DNA of 64,000 nt from Lacinutrix sp. C3R15 (GTDB taxonomy: Bacteria; Bacteroidota; Bacteroidia; Flavobacteriales; Flavobacteriaceae). Shown here piece after piece: positions 37,410 through 46,631 of the stretch. The notes below the pieces were generated by a model. It saw nothing but the letters and a program-made list of their open reading frames with translations, was not told where the DNA came from and did not search any database. The position numbers were made by a program, and so were the translations under genes. The first letter of the stretch is position 1. Every line of letters begins with the position of its first letter. The stretch spans positions 248,001 to 312,000 of the forward strand of contig NZ_JAHKPZ010000004.1 of assembly GCF_018860825.1 (NCBI RefSeq), in the 5' to 3' direction.

Positions 37410-38066
37410 ATGATAACATTAACAGAAGAAAATTATATTAAGGCTATTTATCATCTTGGCAGCAATGGTGAAAAATCTGTAAATACAAATGCTATAGCTT
37501 CGGTTATGCAAACAAAGGCATCTTCTGTTACAGATATGGTTAAAAAGTTGTCTGAAAAGAAATACGCCAATTACAAAAAATACCAAGGCGTAACTTTAAC
37601 CGAAGAAGGCAGGTATGTAGCGATTAATATTATTAGAAAACATCGTTTATGGGAAGTGTTTTTAGTTGAAAAACTAAATTTTTCTTGGGATGAGGTTCAT
37701 GAAGTTGCAGAGCACTTAGAGCATATAAAATCTGAAAAACTTATTAATGAATTGGATGCTTTTTTAGAATTTCCTACCTATGATCCGCATGGAGACCCAA
37801 TACCAAATAAAGAAGGAAAATTTAAGCATGTAGAAAAAATTGTTTTAGCAAAGGCCGAAGTAGGTGATACATATAAATGTGTGGGTGTAGATGATACTTC
37901 TTCTAATTTTTTAAAATACTTAGATGGTAATAAAATAGGTCTTGGTACTATAATTACTATAAAACATAAGGAGCCTTATGATAATTCTATAAAGTTGGCA
38001 CTAGAAAATACAGAAATAGTAGTTTCGCAAAATGTGGCTAAAAACCTGTATTTAAAGAAGGTTTAA
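37410..38066 (+). CDS. DtxR/MntR family metal-dependent transcriptional regulator
   Basis: 218 residues. An N-terminal winged helix (MITLTEENYIKAIYHL; KASSVTDMVKKLSEKKYANY) is followed by a dimerisation and metal-binding domain (RKHRLWEVFLVEKL, HEVAEHLEHIKSEKLI, with DPHGDPIP) and a C-terminal FeoA-like SH3 domain (about 145-217). Metal-loaded dimers repress uptake genes; the box at 37344 in the shared promoter fits autoregulation and control of the TonB/ABC operon. The choice between iron and manganese sensing cannot be made by eye. Confidence 0.94.
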   Translation: MITLTEENYIKAIYHLGSNGEKSVNTNAIASVMQTKASSVTDMVKKLSEKKYANYKKYQGVTLTEEGRYVAINIIRKHRLWEVFLVEKLNFSWDEVHEVAEHLEHIKSEKLINELDAFLEFPTYDPHGDPIPNKEGKFKHVEKIVLAKAEVGDTYKCVGVDDTSSNFLKYLDGNKIGLGTIITIKHKEPYDNSIKLALENTEIVVSQNVAKNLYLKKV

Positions 38067-38112
38067 TTTTGTAAAACTAGAATATTAAACTAAAATTTTT
38101 TTTAAAGTGGTT

Positions 38113-38244
38113 TTAATGACAGCCACAATCATCTGTTCCGCATGCTTTTTTAGTTTTCTTTTTGTAGAAATATTTTCTAACAAGAAATCCTACTGCTAGT
38201 AAAACTGCAGAAAAAGCAAGTATGTTTTGAATGATTGTGTTCAT
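38113..38244 (-). CDS. FeoB-associated Cys-rich membrane protein
   Basis: 43 residues, begins MNTIIQNILAFSAVLLAVGF, one membrane helix, then basic residues and a cysteine-rich end (KKACGTDDCGCH). This is the layout of the FeoB-associated Cys-rich family. It lies 41 bases downstream of feoB on the same strand, ending the feoA-feoB operon. It may pass or sense ferrous iron at the transporter; the role is not established. Confidence 0.85.
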   Translation of the reverse strand: MNTIIQNILAFSAVLLAVGFLVRKYFYKKKTKKACGTDDCGCH

Positions 38245-38285
38245 GTTTATTTGGTCGTAATTTGCTCTAAAAATTTACAAAAAAA

Positions 38286-40385
38286 CTATTTTAAAAACTG
38301 ATAAGCAATTAATGCTGCTATGTATGCAATAGCTGTCATGATTATTAATTGTAAGGTTGGCCATTTCCAGGAATTGGTTTCTTTTTGAACAATAGCTAAA
38401 GTACTCATGCATTGCATAGCAAAGGCATAAAAAAGCAGTAATGAAATACCAGAAGCTAGATTAAATAATGGTCCGCCAAGAATAGGGTTTACCTCACCAG
38501 CCATTCTATTTTTTATGGTTTCTTCTTCGTCACTACCTACACTATAAATAGTTGCTAGTGTACCTACAAATACTTCACGAGCCGCAAAAGAACTAACAAT
38601 GGCAATACCAATTTTCCAATCGTAACCTAAAGGTCTTATAGCAGGTTCAATAGCTCTACCAGTAATACCAATAAAAGAATGTTCTAGCTTATGTGAAGCT
38701 ATTTTTTGGTTTAATTCATTTTCAGATAAATTTTGCGAAGCATACTCTGTTTTTACAATTTCTTCGGCATTGTTAAAATTTTCTCCAGGTCCGTAAGATG
38801 CTAAAAACCAAAGAACAATAGAGATGGCTAAAATTATTTTACCTGCGCCAAATACAAAAGATTTTGTTTTTTCTAAAACGGTTAAGGTAACGTTTTTAAT
38901 AAGTGGTATTTTGTAGTTAGGCATTTCTACTACAAAAAAGCTTTTGTTTTTAATTTTTAGTATTTTATTTAATATGTATGCAGAAATAATAGCTGCTCCA
39001 AATCCTATTAAATATAAAAGCATTAGAGTTAATGCTTGGTAGCTTAAGCCAAAGAATCTGCCTTCAGGAATTACCAGCGCAATAATAATTAAATATACAG
39101 GAAGCCTAGCAGAACAGGTGGTAAAAGGAGTTACTAAAATAGTGATTAGTCGTTCTTTCCAGCTTTCAATATTTCTGGTTGCCATAATAGCAGGAATAGC
39201 GCAAGCAGTACCAGAAATAAGAGGTACCACGCTTTTTCCGCTTAAACCAAAGCGACGCATAATTCTATCCATTAAAAATACCACACGACTCATATAACCA
39301 CTTTCTTCAAGAATGGATATAAATAGAAATAAAAATGCAATTTGTGGTATAAAAATAACAATTCCGCCAAGTCCAGGAATTATACCTTCGGCAATTAAAT
39401 TAGTAAAAGCACCTTGAGGTAATGTGTTTTTTGTCCACTCACTTAAAGATGCAAAAGCAGAGTCAATAAAGTCCATTGGTATACTTGACCAATCGTAAAT
39501 TGCTTGAAATATAGTAAGTAAAATGAATGCAAAAATGACATAACCCCAAACTTTATGCGTTAGTATTTTATCAATTTTAGCGCGTAAGCCTTTAGCTTGA
39601 GAAACATCTATAGTTTGTCCTTTTTTAAGAACATTATTAATAAATTGGTAGCGTTTTATGGTTTCTTTTTGCTGAAGCCTTTTAAGGTCACCTTTAGATT
39701 TTGTTTTAAAACTAGCTATAGCTTCAACTTCTTGTCTGCTTGTTTTACCAAAATTTACATCTTGTGTAATTACTAGCCACAGTTTGTATAAAAGCTGATT
39801 AGGAAAAGCTTGACGTAACCTGTCGAAATACTCTTTATCAATTTCAGAGGCATTTAAACAAGGTGTAATAGGTAGCTCTTTATAATTAGCTATAAGTTGT
39901 TTTAAGGTGTCAATACCTTCTTTTTTACGTGTACTTATTAATGCAATTTTGGTTTCTAGATGCTTTTCTAAATAATCTATGTCTAATGAAATACCTTTGT
40001 AAATCATTCTGTCTGCCATGTTAATTACAAGAATACAAGGGATTTCTAAATCTTTAATTTGTGTAAAAAGCAGTAAGTTTCTTTTTAAGTTTTCTACATC
40101 GCTTACTACTATTGCAACATCTGGATAGTCTTTGTCTGTTTTATTTAAAAGCAGTTCTATAACCACATTTTCATCTAGTGAAGAAGCGTTTAAACTATAG
40201 GTTCCTGGTAAATCTATAATGTGGGCTTTTACACCACGAGGTAATTTACAGATACCTTCTTTTTTTTCAACAGTAATTCCAGGGTAGTTACCAACTTTTT
40301 GGTGTAAGCCAGTAAGTGCGTTAAATACAGAAGTTTTTCCTGTATTCGGATTTCCAATAAGCGCAACATTTATTTGTTTACTCAT
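38286..40385 (-). CDS. feoB: Ferrous iron transporter FeoB
   Basis: 699 residues. The N-terminal G protein has G1 GNPNTGKTS (residues 11-19), G3 DLPGTYSL and a G4 NMAD; a helical GDI-like domain follows and then the two Gate domains of the membrane part (VVFLMDRIMRRFGLSGKS; VPLISGTACAIPAIMATR). It transports Fe2+ into the cytoplasm. It overlaps feoA by 8 bases, with the cysteine-rich small gene downstream. Confidence 0.97.
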   Translation of the reverse strand: MSKQINVALIGNPNTGKTSVFNALTGLHQKVGNYPGITVEKKEGICKLPRGVKAHIIDLPGTYSLNASSLDENVVIELLLNKTDKDYPDVAIVVSDVENLKRNLLLFTQIKDLEIPCILVINMADRMIYKGISLDIDYLEKHLETKIALISTRKKEGIDTLKQLIANYKELPITPCLNASEIDKEYFDRLRQAFPNQLLYKLWLVITQDVNFGKTSRQEVEAIASFKTKSKGDLKRLQQKETIKRYQFINNVLKKGQTIDVSQAKGLRAKIDKILTHKVWGYVIFAFILLTIFQAIYDWSSIPMDFIDSAFASLSEWTKNTLPQGAFTNLIAEGIIPGLGGIVIFIPQIAFLFLFISILEESGYMSRVVFLMDRIMRRFGLSGKSVVPLISGTACAIPAIMATRNIESWKERLITILVTPFTTCSARLPVYLIIIALVIPEGRFFGLSYQALTLMLLYLIGFGAAIISAYILNKILKIKNKSFFVVEMPNYKIPLIKNVTLTVLEKTKSFVFGAGKIILAISIVLWFLASYGPGENFNNAEEIVKTEYASQNLSENELNQKIASHKLEHSFIGITGRAIEPAIRPLGYDWKIGIAIVSSFAAREVFVGTLATIYSVGSDEEETIKNRMAGEVNPILGGPLFNLASGISLLLFYAFAMQCMSTLAIVQKETNSWKWPTLQLIIMTAIAYIAALIAYQFLK

Positions 40386-40614
40386 GGATTGTTTTTTCTA
40401 TGATTATATAACTTGCAGTTTCTTTTCTAATCGCTAAATGTGTGCCATTAATGTTAAGATACATAGGGTCTTGAAAAGGAGCAACCTGTAAAAGTTTTAC
40501 GGTGTTACCAGGAAGACAGCCCATTTCTAGAAGTTTTAATGGTATGTGCGCTGACGAAACATCAATAATGATGCCTTGTTCTCCACGTTTAAGATCTGCT
40601 ATAGTTATCTGCAA
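40378..40614 (-). CDS. feoA: Ferrous iron transport protein A
   Basis: 78 residues forming a small SH3-like FeoA domain (GEQGIIIDVSSAHIPLKLLEMG, MYLNINGTHLAIRKE). FeoA binds and modulates FeoB. It is the first gene of the feo operon, overlapping feoB by 8 bases. A -7 box and a weak metal-box candidate lie just upstream. Confidence 0.94.
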   Translation of the reverse strand: MQITIADLKRGEQGIIIDVSSAHIPLKLLEMGCLPGNTVKLLQVAPFQDPMYLNINGTHLAIRKETASYIIIEKTIHE

Positions 40615-40619
40615 GCTTA

Positions 40620-40636
40620 TTTAGATTGATTTTAAA
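40620..40636. promoter_or_regulatory. Weak DtxR-type box at feoA
   Basis: TTTAGATTGATTTTAAA shares the left half TTTAGATT with the box at 37344 but has a degenerate right half. It overlaps the predicted start of feoA transcription, the position expected of a repressor site. Confidence 0.35.
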
Positions 40637-40640
40637 GAAG

Positions 40641-40648
40641 CAAAAGTA
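40641..40648 (-). promoter_or_regulatory. -7 box for feoA
   Basis: Minus strand TACTTTTG, an exact TAnnTTTG match 27 bases upstream of the feoA ATG. Confidence 0.55.
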
Positions 40649-40687
40649 ATATAAAAGTTCTTGCTAAAAAAATTGTAACCTAATAAA

Positions 40688-41359
40688 CTATTTATATTCT
40701 TTTTTTAGTGTTTTAATATCTTCTAATAAAAGGTTTATATCTTCTAGCTTTGTGCCATCATAAAAGCCTCTAATTTGTTGTTTTTTGTCTATAAGCATAA
40801 AGTTTTCTGTATGCACCATATCAAAAGGGCCTCCATCTCCATCATCTTTAACTGCTAGGTAGCTTTTTCTGGCAAGGGTGTAAATTTGTTTTTTATCTCC
40901 TGTTACTAAATTCCATTTGGCATCATTAACTCCTTTTTTTATAGCATATTTTTTTAATTGTGCTACACTATCTATTTCAGGAGTAACAGAATGTGAAAGT
41001 AGCATCACGTCATCATCGTGAAGTATTGCTTTTTGTATAATAACCATGTTATCTGTCATTAAAGGACAAATAGTTTGGCAGGTTGTAAAGAAGAAATCTG
41101 CCACATAAATTTTATCTTTATAATCTTCTTGGGTTATGGTTTTACCGTTTTGATTAGTAAGGCTGAAATTGGCAATTTTATGGTATTTTTTTTTGTACTG
41201 TATGGTGCTGTCTACTAGTTCTGCATTTACCGAAGCAGGCTGGTAAATAGGAAGTACTTTTTCTACCTTTAAAATATTATAGAAAATAGAAAGTATAATA
41301 ACAGATAAGATGCCTAAAACTATAGCAAAATATTTGTAGTCTTTAAAAAATGAAAGCAT
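40688..41359 (-). CDS. SCO1/SenC family copper chaperone
   Basis: 223 residues from ATG 41359 (MLSFFKDYKY). The longer frame to 41380 would begin upstream of the expected transcript start, given the -7 box at 41378-41385. One membrane anchor is followed by a thioredoxin fold with the copper-binding C94-x3-C98 pair (TTCQTICPLM) and the conserved histidine in MVHTENFML. SCO proteins deliver copper to cytochrome oxidase CuA or act as thiol reductases at the cell envelope. Confidence 0.92.
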   Translation of the reverse strand: MLSFFKDYKYFAIVLGILSVIILSIFYNILKVEKVLPIYQPASVNAELVDSTIQYKKKYHKIANFSLTNQNGKTITQEDYKDKIYVADFFFTTCQTICPLMTDNMVIIQKAILHDDDVMLLSHSVTPEIDSVAQLKKYAIKKGVNDAKWNLVTGDKKQIYTLARKSYLAVKDDGDGGPFDMVHTENFMLIDKKQQIRGFYDGTKLEDINLLLEDIKTLKKEYK

Positions 41360-41377
41360 AAAATGAAATTTATTATG

Positions 41378-41385
41378 CAAAATTA
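41378..41385 (-). promoter_or_regulatory. -7 box for the SCO gene
   Basis: Minus strand TAATTTTG matches TAnnTTTG. It fixes the start at 41359, because 41380 lies inside the box. Confidence 0.5.
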
Positions 41386-41470
41386 CAATTTATTTCAAGC
41401 TCTACTAGTAACTGAGGTTACATAAATTTCAACAAAATATTGTAACTTTCATCCTTAAAATGTTATCCCA

Positions 41471-43411
41471 ATGAAATATTATTTTTTGTTCATGGCGTTA
41501 TTATCTGTGTCCTTCTCTTTTTCACAAATAGAGGAAACCGATTTTAATGCTATTGTTGAAGCAGAAGCTAAAGCTGCTTCAAATAGAATTTACAACCATA
41601 GAGTAAATATAAATACCGGAAATTATGATGTTACATATCACAAATTAGAATTTACGGTAGACCCAAGTGTAGCAAGTATTTCTGGAGTAGTAACTACTCA
41701 TTTTATTGCCAAAGAAGCCATGACAGAGGTGACTTTTGATCTGGCAGATAATATGACTGTTTCACAAGTTTTACAAAACGGAAACTCTTTGTCATTTACT
41801 CAAAATTCAGATGATGAATTAGTAATTACTTTACAAGGAACTTTAAATATTGGTGAAACAGGAATTGTAGAAATTACCTATTCTGGAAACCCAATAAGTT
41901 CTGGTTTTGGCTCTTTTGCTCAAACTACACATAATGGAGACCCTATAATATGGACACTTTCTGAACCTTATGGAGCAAAAGGTTGGTGGCCTTGCAAACA
42001 AGATTTAAATGATAAAATAGAAAGTATCGATGTATATATTACAACACCACAATTTAATACAGATAACGAAGAATATATTGCTGTTAGTAATGGTGTAGAG
42101 CAGAGCCAAATCATAAACGGATCGACTAAAACTACATATTATAAGCACGAATTTCCTATTCCTGCTTATTTAGTAGCTATTGCAGTAACTAATTATGAAG
42201 TGTATTCACATACGGTTCCTAATAACGGTAATTCTTTTGAAATTGTAAATTACGTATACCCAGAAAATTATGATTATGTTCAGGAAAGTACTGCCATTAC
42301 AGTAGATATTATGGAATTATTTTCTACTAAATTTGAAGAGTATCCTTATGCATCAGAAAAATATGGTCATGCTCAATTTGGTTGGGGAGGAGGTATGGAG
42401 CATACTACTGTTTCCTTTATGGGAAGCTTTGGAAGAGAATTAATAGCTCATGAATTAGCACATCAATGGTTTGGTGATAAAATTACTTGTGGTAGTTGGA
42501 AAGATATTTGGTTAAACGAAGGTTTTGCAACTTATTTATCTGGATTGGTCATTGAAGATTTTGATGGTAACGAAGATTTTACAAGCTGGAAACAAGCTAA
42601 AGTAAACTCTATCACATCACAAACAGATGGAGCGGTATATTTATCAGATGCAGATACTACAAGTGTTAGTAGAATTTTTAGTAGCAGACTCAGCTATAAT
42701 AAAGGCTCTATGGTGTTGCACATGCTTAGAAAAAAAGTGGGTGACGTTCCTTTTTATCAAGGTATGCAAGATTATTTAAGTGATACAGATTTAGCGTTTA
42801 ATTATGCTAAAACACCAGATTATCAAGCTAAAATGGAAGCAGCTAGCGGAGCGGATTTAACCGAGTTTTTTAACGATTGGATTTATAATGAAGGCTATCC
42901 AAGTTATACCATAAATGCTAATTGGGTAAATACCAATCAACTTCAATTTCAAGTAATTCAAACACAAAGTGATGCTTCTGTAGATTATTTTGAAGCGCCA
43001 ATTCCGTTGCGAATTGTTGGTACAAATAACGAAACTTTAGATGTTGTTTTAAATAACACTTTTTCTAATGAAACCTTTGTAGAAACAGTAAATTTTGACG
43101 TAAGTGAAATAATATTTGACCCAGAAGTAGATTTAATTTCTAAAAATAATACTATTACATTAAGTACTAATTCCTTTCAAACAGAGCAAAGCTTAATTAT
43201 GTATCCTAACCCTACATCTAGCCTAATATATATAACAAAACCAGATGCATTAGTAGTAGATAGCATTCAAATATTTGATGTATTAGGTAAATTAGTGTTA
43301 GAAACTAATTTTCAAGAAAGTATACGTACAGAAAGCTTAGCTTCAGGAGTGCATTTTGTAAAGTTTTCTACAAATCAAGGAGATTTTCATAAAAGGCTGT
43401 TAAAGGAGTAA
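41471..43411 (+). CDS. T9SS-exported M1 family aminopeptidase
   Basis: 646 residues with a signal peptide (MKYYFLFMALLSVSFSFSQ). The zinc site is HELAH (327-331) and E350 in WLNEGFAT. The substrate motif usually GAMEN appears as GGGMEHTTVSF. The last 75 residues are a type A T9SS sorting domain (MYPNPTSSLIYIT, IFDVLGKLVLET, ASGVHFVKF), so it is released or anchored outside. It should trim N-terminal residues from peptides outside the cell. The spacing to RseP is 72 bases, with its own promoter between. Confidence 0.92.
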   Translation: MKYYFLFMALLSVSFSFSQIEETDFNAIVEAEAKAASNRIYNHRVNINTGNYDVTYHKLEFTVDPSVASISGVVTTHFIAKEAMTEVTFDLADNMTVSQVLQNGNSLSFTQNSDDELVITLQGTLNIGETGIVEITYSGNPISSGFGSFAQTTHNGDPIIWTLSEPYGAKGWWPCKQDLNDKIESIDVYITTPQFNTDNEEYIAVSNGVEQSQIINGSTKTTYYKHEFPIPAYLVAIAVTNYEVYSHTVPNNGNSFEIVNYVYPENYDYVQESTAITVDIMELFSTKFEEYPYASEKYGHAQFGWGGGMEHTTVSFMGSFGRELIAHELAHQWFGDKITCGSWKDIWLNEGFATYLSGLVIEDFDGNEDFTSWKQAKVNSITSQTDGAVYLSDADTTSVSRIFSSRLSYNKGSMVLHMLRKKVGDVPFYQGMQDYLSDTDLAFNYAKTPDYQAKMEAASGADLTEFFNDWIYNEGYPSYTINANWVNTNQLQFQVIQTQSDASVDYFEAPIPLRIVGTNNETLDVVLNNTFSNETFVETVNFDVSEIIFDPEVDLISKNNTITLSTNSFQTEQSLIMYPNPTSSLIYITKPDALVVDSIQIFDVLGKLVLETNFQESIRTESLASGVHFVKFSTNQGDFHKRLLKE

Positions 43412-43451
43412 GCAATACCTCTTTGCACTTTTTTTAGTTAGTATAAAAGCG

Positions 43452-43459
43452 TACTTTTG
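43452..43459 (+). promoter_or_regulatory. -7 box for rseP
   Basis: TACTTTTG, an exact match. A TTG codon inside the box (43457) opens the longest frame, but translation cannot start there; ATG 43484 follows at a suitable distance. Confidence 0.6.
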
Positions 43460-43483
43460 CACGTTATAAACAAAACCCAATAC

Positions 43484-44824
43484 ATGACTGTATTTATAAT
43501 TAAAGCCGCTCAGTTATTTTTGAGCCTTTCTATACTAGTTGTTTTGCATGAATTAGGACACTTCATTCCTGCAAAACTATTTAAAACCAAAGTGGAAAAA
43601 TTCTACTTATTCTTTGATGTTAAATTTTCATTATTCAAGAAAAAAATTGGCGAAACCGTTTATGGTATTGGTTGGTTGCCACTTGGAGGTTATGTAAAAA
43701 TAGCAGGAATGATAGATGAGAGTATGGATAAAGAACAAATGGCGAAACCGCCACAGCCTTGGGAGTTTCGTTCTAAACCAACTTGGCAACGTTTAATAAT
43801 TATGCTAGGTGGTGTTTTTATGAATTTTGTATTAGCATTTTTTCTTTTTGCTGTCATGCTTTTTGTTTGGGGAGGAAAATACCTTACCAAAGACAGCGTA
43901 AAATATGGTTATGCTGTAAGTAAAACATTAGAAAATTACGGCTTTCAACAAGGAGATAAAATTATATCAATAGATGGTGAACCAATAGAAAACCTAACCG
44001 AAGATGTTGGTAAATACCTTATGTTTAGAAATGTTGAAAACATTAAAGTAGAACATGAAAACGGGGTAGCAGAAAATATTGCTATTCCAGAAGATATAGG
44101 AAAACAACTTTTTGCAGCAGGAGATTATCCTGGTTTAGAGCCACGTTCTCCTTTTCAATTAGATTCTGTGCAAGCAGGATTACCAGCTGCTAAAGCTGGA
44201 CTGTTAGCTAGTGATAAAATTTTAGCTATTAACGGAAAACCAATTAACTACCTATCTGATTTTACTTACGAATTAAAAAACAGCAACAATAAAGATGTTG
44301 TTTTACAAGTAGCACGTGATAATCAAGAAAAAGAACTTGTAATAACACCTACCGAAGATAAAATGATAGGTATTGTTTATAGTAGAACAGATCCTGATTT
44401 TATAAAATACAACGATAGAACTTATACTTTTGGAGAAAGTATTTCTGGAGGTATTAGTAAAGGCTATTGGGAAATTAAAGATTACTTAGCACAGTTTCAA
44501 TATATCTTTACTAAAAAAGGGGCTTCACAAATTGGAGGCTTTGCTGCTATAGGTCAAATGTTTCCTTCACAATGGAACTGGCAAGCCTTTTGGTACTTAA
44601 CAGCATTCCTGTCTATAATGTTAGGAGTTTTAAATTTGTTACCAATTCCTGCTTTAGATGGAGGTCATGTAATGTTTTTATTATATGAAATGATTTCTGG
44701 AAGAAAACCAGGAGATAAGTTTATGGAATACGCGCAATTAGTTGGTTTTGTTTTGCTTATAGGTTTGGTTTTATTTGCGAACGGTAATGACGCTTTCAAA
44801 GCAATACAAGATTGGTTAAATTAA
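43484..44824 (+). CDS. rseP: Site-2 intramembrane metalloprotease RseP
   Basis: 446 residues from ATG 43484. The zinc motif HELGH is at 22-26 in the first membrane helix, and the second ligand is in NLLPIPALDGGHV near the C-terminus. PDZ-like regions lie between (VSKTLENYGFQQGDKIISIDGEP; AGLLASDKILAINGKPI). It cleaves transmembrane substrates such as anti-sigma factors and signal-peptide remnants in the inner membrane. It is the last gene before tRNA-Asn. Confidence 0.96.
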   Translation: MTVFIIKAAQLFLSLSILVVLHELGHFIPAKLFKTKVEKFYLFFDVKFSLFKKKIGETVYGIGWLPLGGYVKIAGMIDESMDKEQMAKPPQPWEFRSKPTWQRLIIMLGGVFMNFVLAFFLFAVMLFVWGGKYLTKDSVKYGYAVSKTLENYGFQQGDKIISIDGEPIENLTEDVGKYLMFRNVENIKVEHENGVAENIAIPEDIGKQLFAAGDYPGLEPRSPFQLDSVQAGLPAAKAGLLASDKILAINGKPINYLSDFTYELKNSNNKDVVLQVARDNQEKELVITPTEDKMIGIVYSRTDPDFIKYNDRTYTFGESISGGISKGYWEIKDYLAQFQYIFTKKGASQIGGFAAIGQMFPSQWNWQAFWYLTAFLSIMLGVLNLLPIPALDGGHVMFLLYEMISGRKPGDKFMEYAQLVGFVLLIGLVLFANGNDAFKAIQDWLN

Positions 44825-44856
44825 TTTAAATTTTTTTTATTTTTTTTTAAAATATG

Positions 44857-44887
44857 TTTGTAGAATTTAAAATATAATATATATTTG
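44857..44887 (+). promoter_or_regulatory. Promoter of tRNA-Asn
   Basis: TTTG (44857-44860), 19-base spacer, TATATTTG (44880-44887): a complete Bacteroidetes -33/-7 promoter, 23 bases before the tRNA. Confidence 0.8.
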
Positions 44888-44909
44888 CACTCGCAAAAGC
44901 GAATAACAC

Positions 44910-44983
44910 TCCTCCTTAGCTCAGTTGGTTAGAGCATCTGACTGTTAATCAGAGGGTCCTTAGTTCGAGCCTAAGAGGAGGAG
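44910..44983 (+). tRNA. tRNA-Asn (GTT)
   Basis: 74 bases without encoded CCA. Acceptor stem TCCTCCT with AGGAGGA, D-arm GCTC/GAGC, anticodon loop CTGTTAA giving anticodon GTT for asparagine, and T-arm CTTAG-TTCGAGC-CTAAG. Its 3' part is copied at 50715. Confidence 0.97.
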
Positions 44984-45024
44984 CAAGTTAGAATAAGCCA
45001 CTAGAAATAGTGGCTTTTTTTATG
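44959..45024 (+). repeat. Left copy of 66-bp direct repeat (tRNA-Asn 3' end plus terminator), putative att site
   Basis: Runs from the T-arm through the end of the tRNA and its terminator. It matches 50715-50780 at 65 of 66 positions; the only difference is G at 44991 against T at 50747. The two copies are in direct orientation, 5756 bp apart. Confidence 0.9.
44995..45023 (+). terminator. Terminator after tRNA-Asn
   Basis: GCCACTA-GAAA-TAGTGGC stem-loop followed by seven T. Confidence 0.92.
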
Positions 45025-45210
45025 CTTAATTTTTACGAAACTTAAACAAATGATGCAGTAACTAATTAAGTTAATAGTTAAAACGGATTTTTTTAAAGAG
45101 CAAGAGAAGCTTCTTTTTTAATAGAACTATAAATAATTTATATGAAGTTAAAAATGAACTAGCTAATACTATAATATTTTATATTTTCGTAGTTCTAAAA
45201 CCCCAAATTA

Positions 45211-46434
45211 GTGAACTTTAAAATCTATTTATACATACTTTTTTGCATATTTCCATGTCTAATCATTGCAAAAAATATAGATCCAATTGCTTTAGAAAAT
45301 GAAATCTCTAAACTGAATGATCAACAAAAATACGAAGTTTCTTTTCTGAAATTAGATAAAATCATAGATGACCCTAGCTCAGATTCGTTTGATAGGGCTC
45401 ATGCGTACATTCAAATGTCCTATACGTTTAAAAGGGTATATAATCATGTTATGACTGTTCATATGCTTAAGCTTGCAGAACAAGAAGCCTTAAAATCGAC
45501 TCATAAAAATGAGTTAGAAGCTAAAATTTTGGCCGAGCGTATGTTTTTCTATTTTGAAATTAAAGATTTTGAAAACGTTACGTTAATTCTTGATAAGTTT
45601 AATTCAGATAAAGTTAGTTATTTATCCAGAGAAACACTTGCTCATTATCATTCTATTCTAGCAGCTGTAGCTGTTTGGGATGAAGACTACAAGAAAGCTG
45701 AAGAAAATTATAATATTGCAGCATCAATTTTAGAACAAGTGAACCCCAAACATTTGCCTAGCGTTTATCGCGCAACTTTAGCAATGCATTCGTTGGTAGG
45801 TGACTCTATAAAAGTTATTCAAGCTTTTGAAAAAGGACTTTATTATGCTAAAAAATATGAAGTACCTCTTTATGATTTAATAATGCATGAAAGTTTAACT
45901 AAGCATTATAAAAAGAAAGGGGATTATGAAAATGCTTTAAAAATGGAGGAACTCGTTAATATTAAACGCAAAGAATATGATGCCGCAAATAGTAACGATA
46001 AACTAGTGTCTTTAAGAAATAAAATTAAAAAAGAAAGAGAAGAGCTAGCTTTAAAAGCTGAAAATAATCGCATTTATTATTGGTCCATTATATCTGTAAT
46101 AATAACTGTTTTAGTTATTACGCTATTAGTTTTACTAGGTGTTTATAAACAAAAAAATAAGTTAATATCTAACGAAAATAAATATATCCGTTTAGAAGTT
46201 GAGAGACTTTCAAAAGAAATAGACACTAACAATAATAAGGGTATTATAGAAATAGAGAATCTTACAGAAAGACAACTAGAGGTTGTTAAGTTGGTTAAAC
46301 AAGGGAAAACAAATAAAGAAATAGGAAACGAGCTTTTTATTTCTGAAAATACTGTTAAATATCATTTAAAAGCTATTTATGAAATTTTAGGTGTACCCAA
46401 TAGAATTATGCTTAGGCAAAACTATAAACTTTAG
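45211..46434 (+). CDS. TPR-containing LuxR-type transcriptional regulator with membrane anchor
   Basis: 407 residues from GTG 45211; the next residues (NFKIYLYILFCIFPCLIIA) form a signal peptide, which supports this start. TPR-like helices fill about residues 35-260, a membrane helix lies at about 287-309 (WSIISVIITVLVITLLVLL), then a coiled coil and a LuxR helix-turn-helix (LTERQLEVVKLVKQGKTNKEIG, TVKYHLKAIY). The sensory TPR part is probably periplasmic and the DNA-binding part cytoplasmic. No receiver domain. It is next to a T9SS protein it may control. Confidence 0.9.
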   Translation: MNFKIYLYILFCIFPCLIIAKNIDPIALENEISKLNDQQKYEVSFLKLDKIIDDPSSDSFDRAHAYIQMSYTFKRVYNHVMTVHMLKLAEQEALKSTHKNELEAKILAERMFFYFEIKDFENVTLILDKFNSDKVSYLSRETLAHYHSILAAVAVWDEDYKKAEENYNIAASILEQVNPKHLPSVYRATLAMHSLVGDSIKVIQAFEKGLYYAKKYEVPLYDLIMHESLTKHYKKKGDYENALKMEELVNIKRKEYDAANSNDKLVSLRNKIKKEREELALKAENNRIYYWSIISVIITVLVITLLVLLGVYKQKNKLISNENKYIRLEVERLSKEIDTNNNKGIIEIENLTERQLEVVKLVKQGKTNKEIGNELFISENTVKYHLKAIYEILGVPNRIMLRQNYKL

Positions 46435-46466
46435 TTTGTTTTGAGTTCATTTAAATAATAATTAAG

Positions 46467-46490
46467 AAACCGCTTTTAGCGGTTTTTTTT
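46467..46490 (+). terminator. Terminator after the TPR-LuxR gene
   Basis: AAACCGCT-TTT-AGCGGTTT, an 8-bp perfect stem followed by T residues. Confidence 0.9.
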
Positions 46491-46631
46491 TATAATAACT
46501 TTTAATAAAAGAAATTTAGTAGTGCACATCCTTAATGTTCTATTTATAAGCTATAACAGTATAGCTAAAAACTAAAAATAGACACATTTCAGTTTTTATG
46601 TATATCGCTATTAATGAGTGTTTTAATATGT

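Noticed and set aside
43457-43483. TTG start for RseP
   Set aside because: The TTG lies inside the -7 box TACTTTTG; ATG 43484 gives the normal RseP N-terminus.
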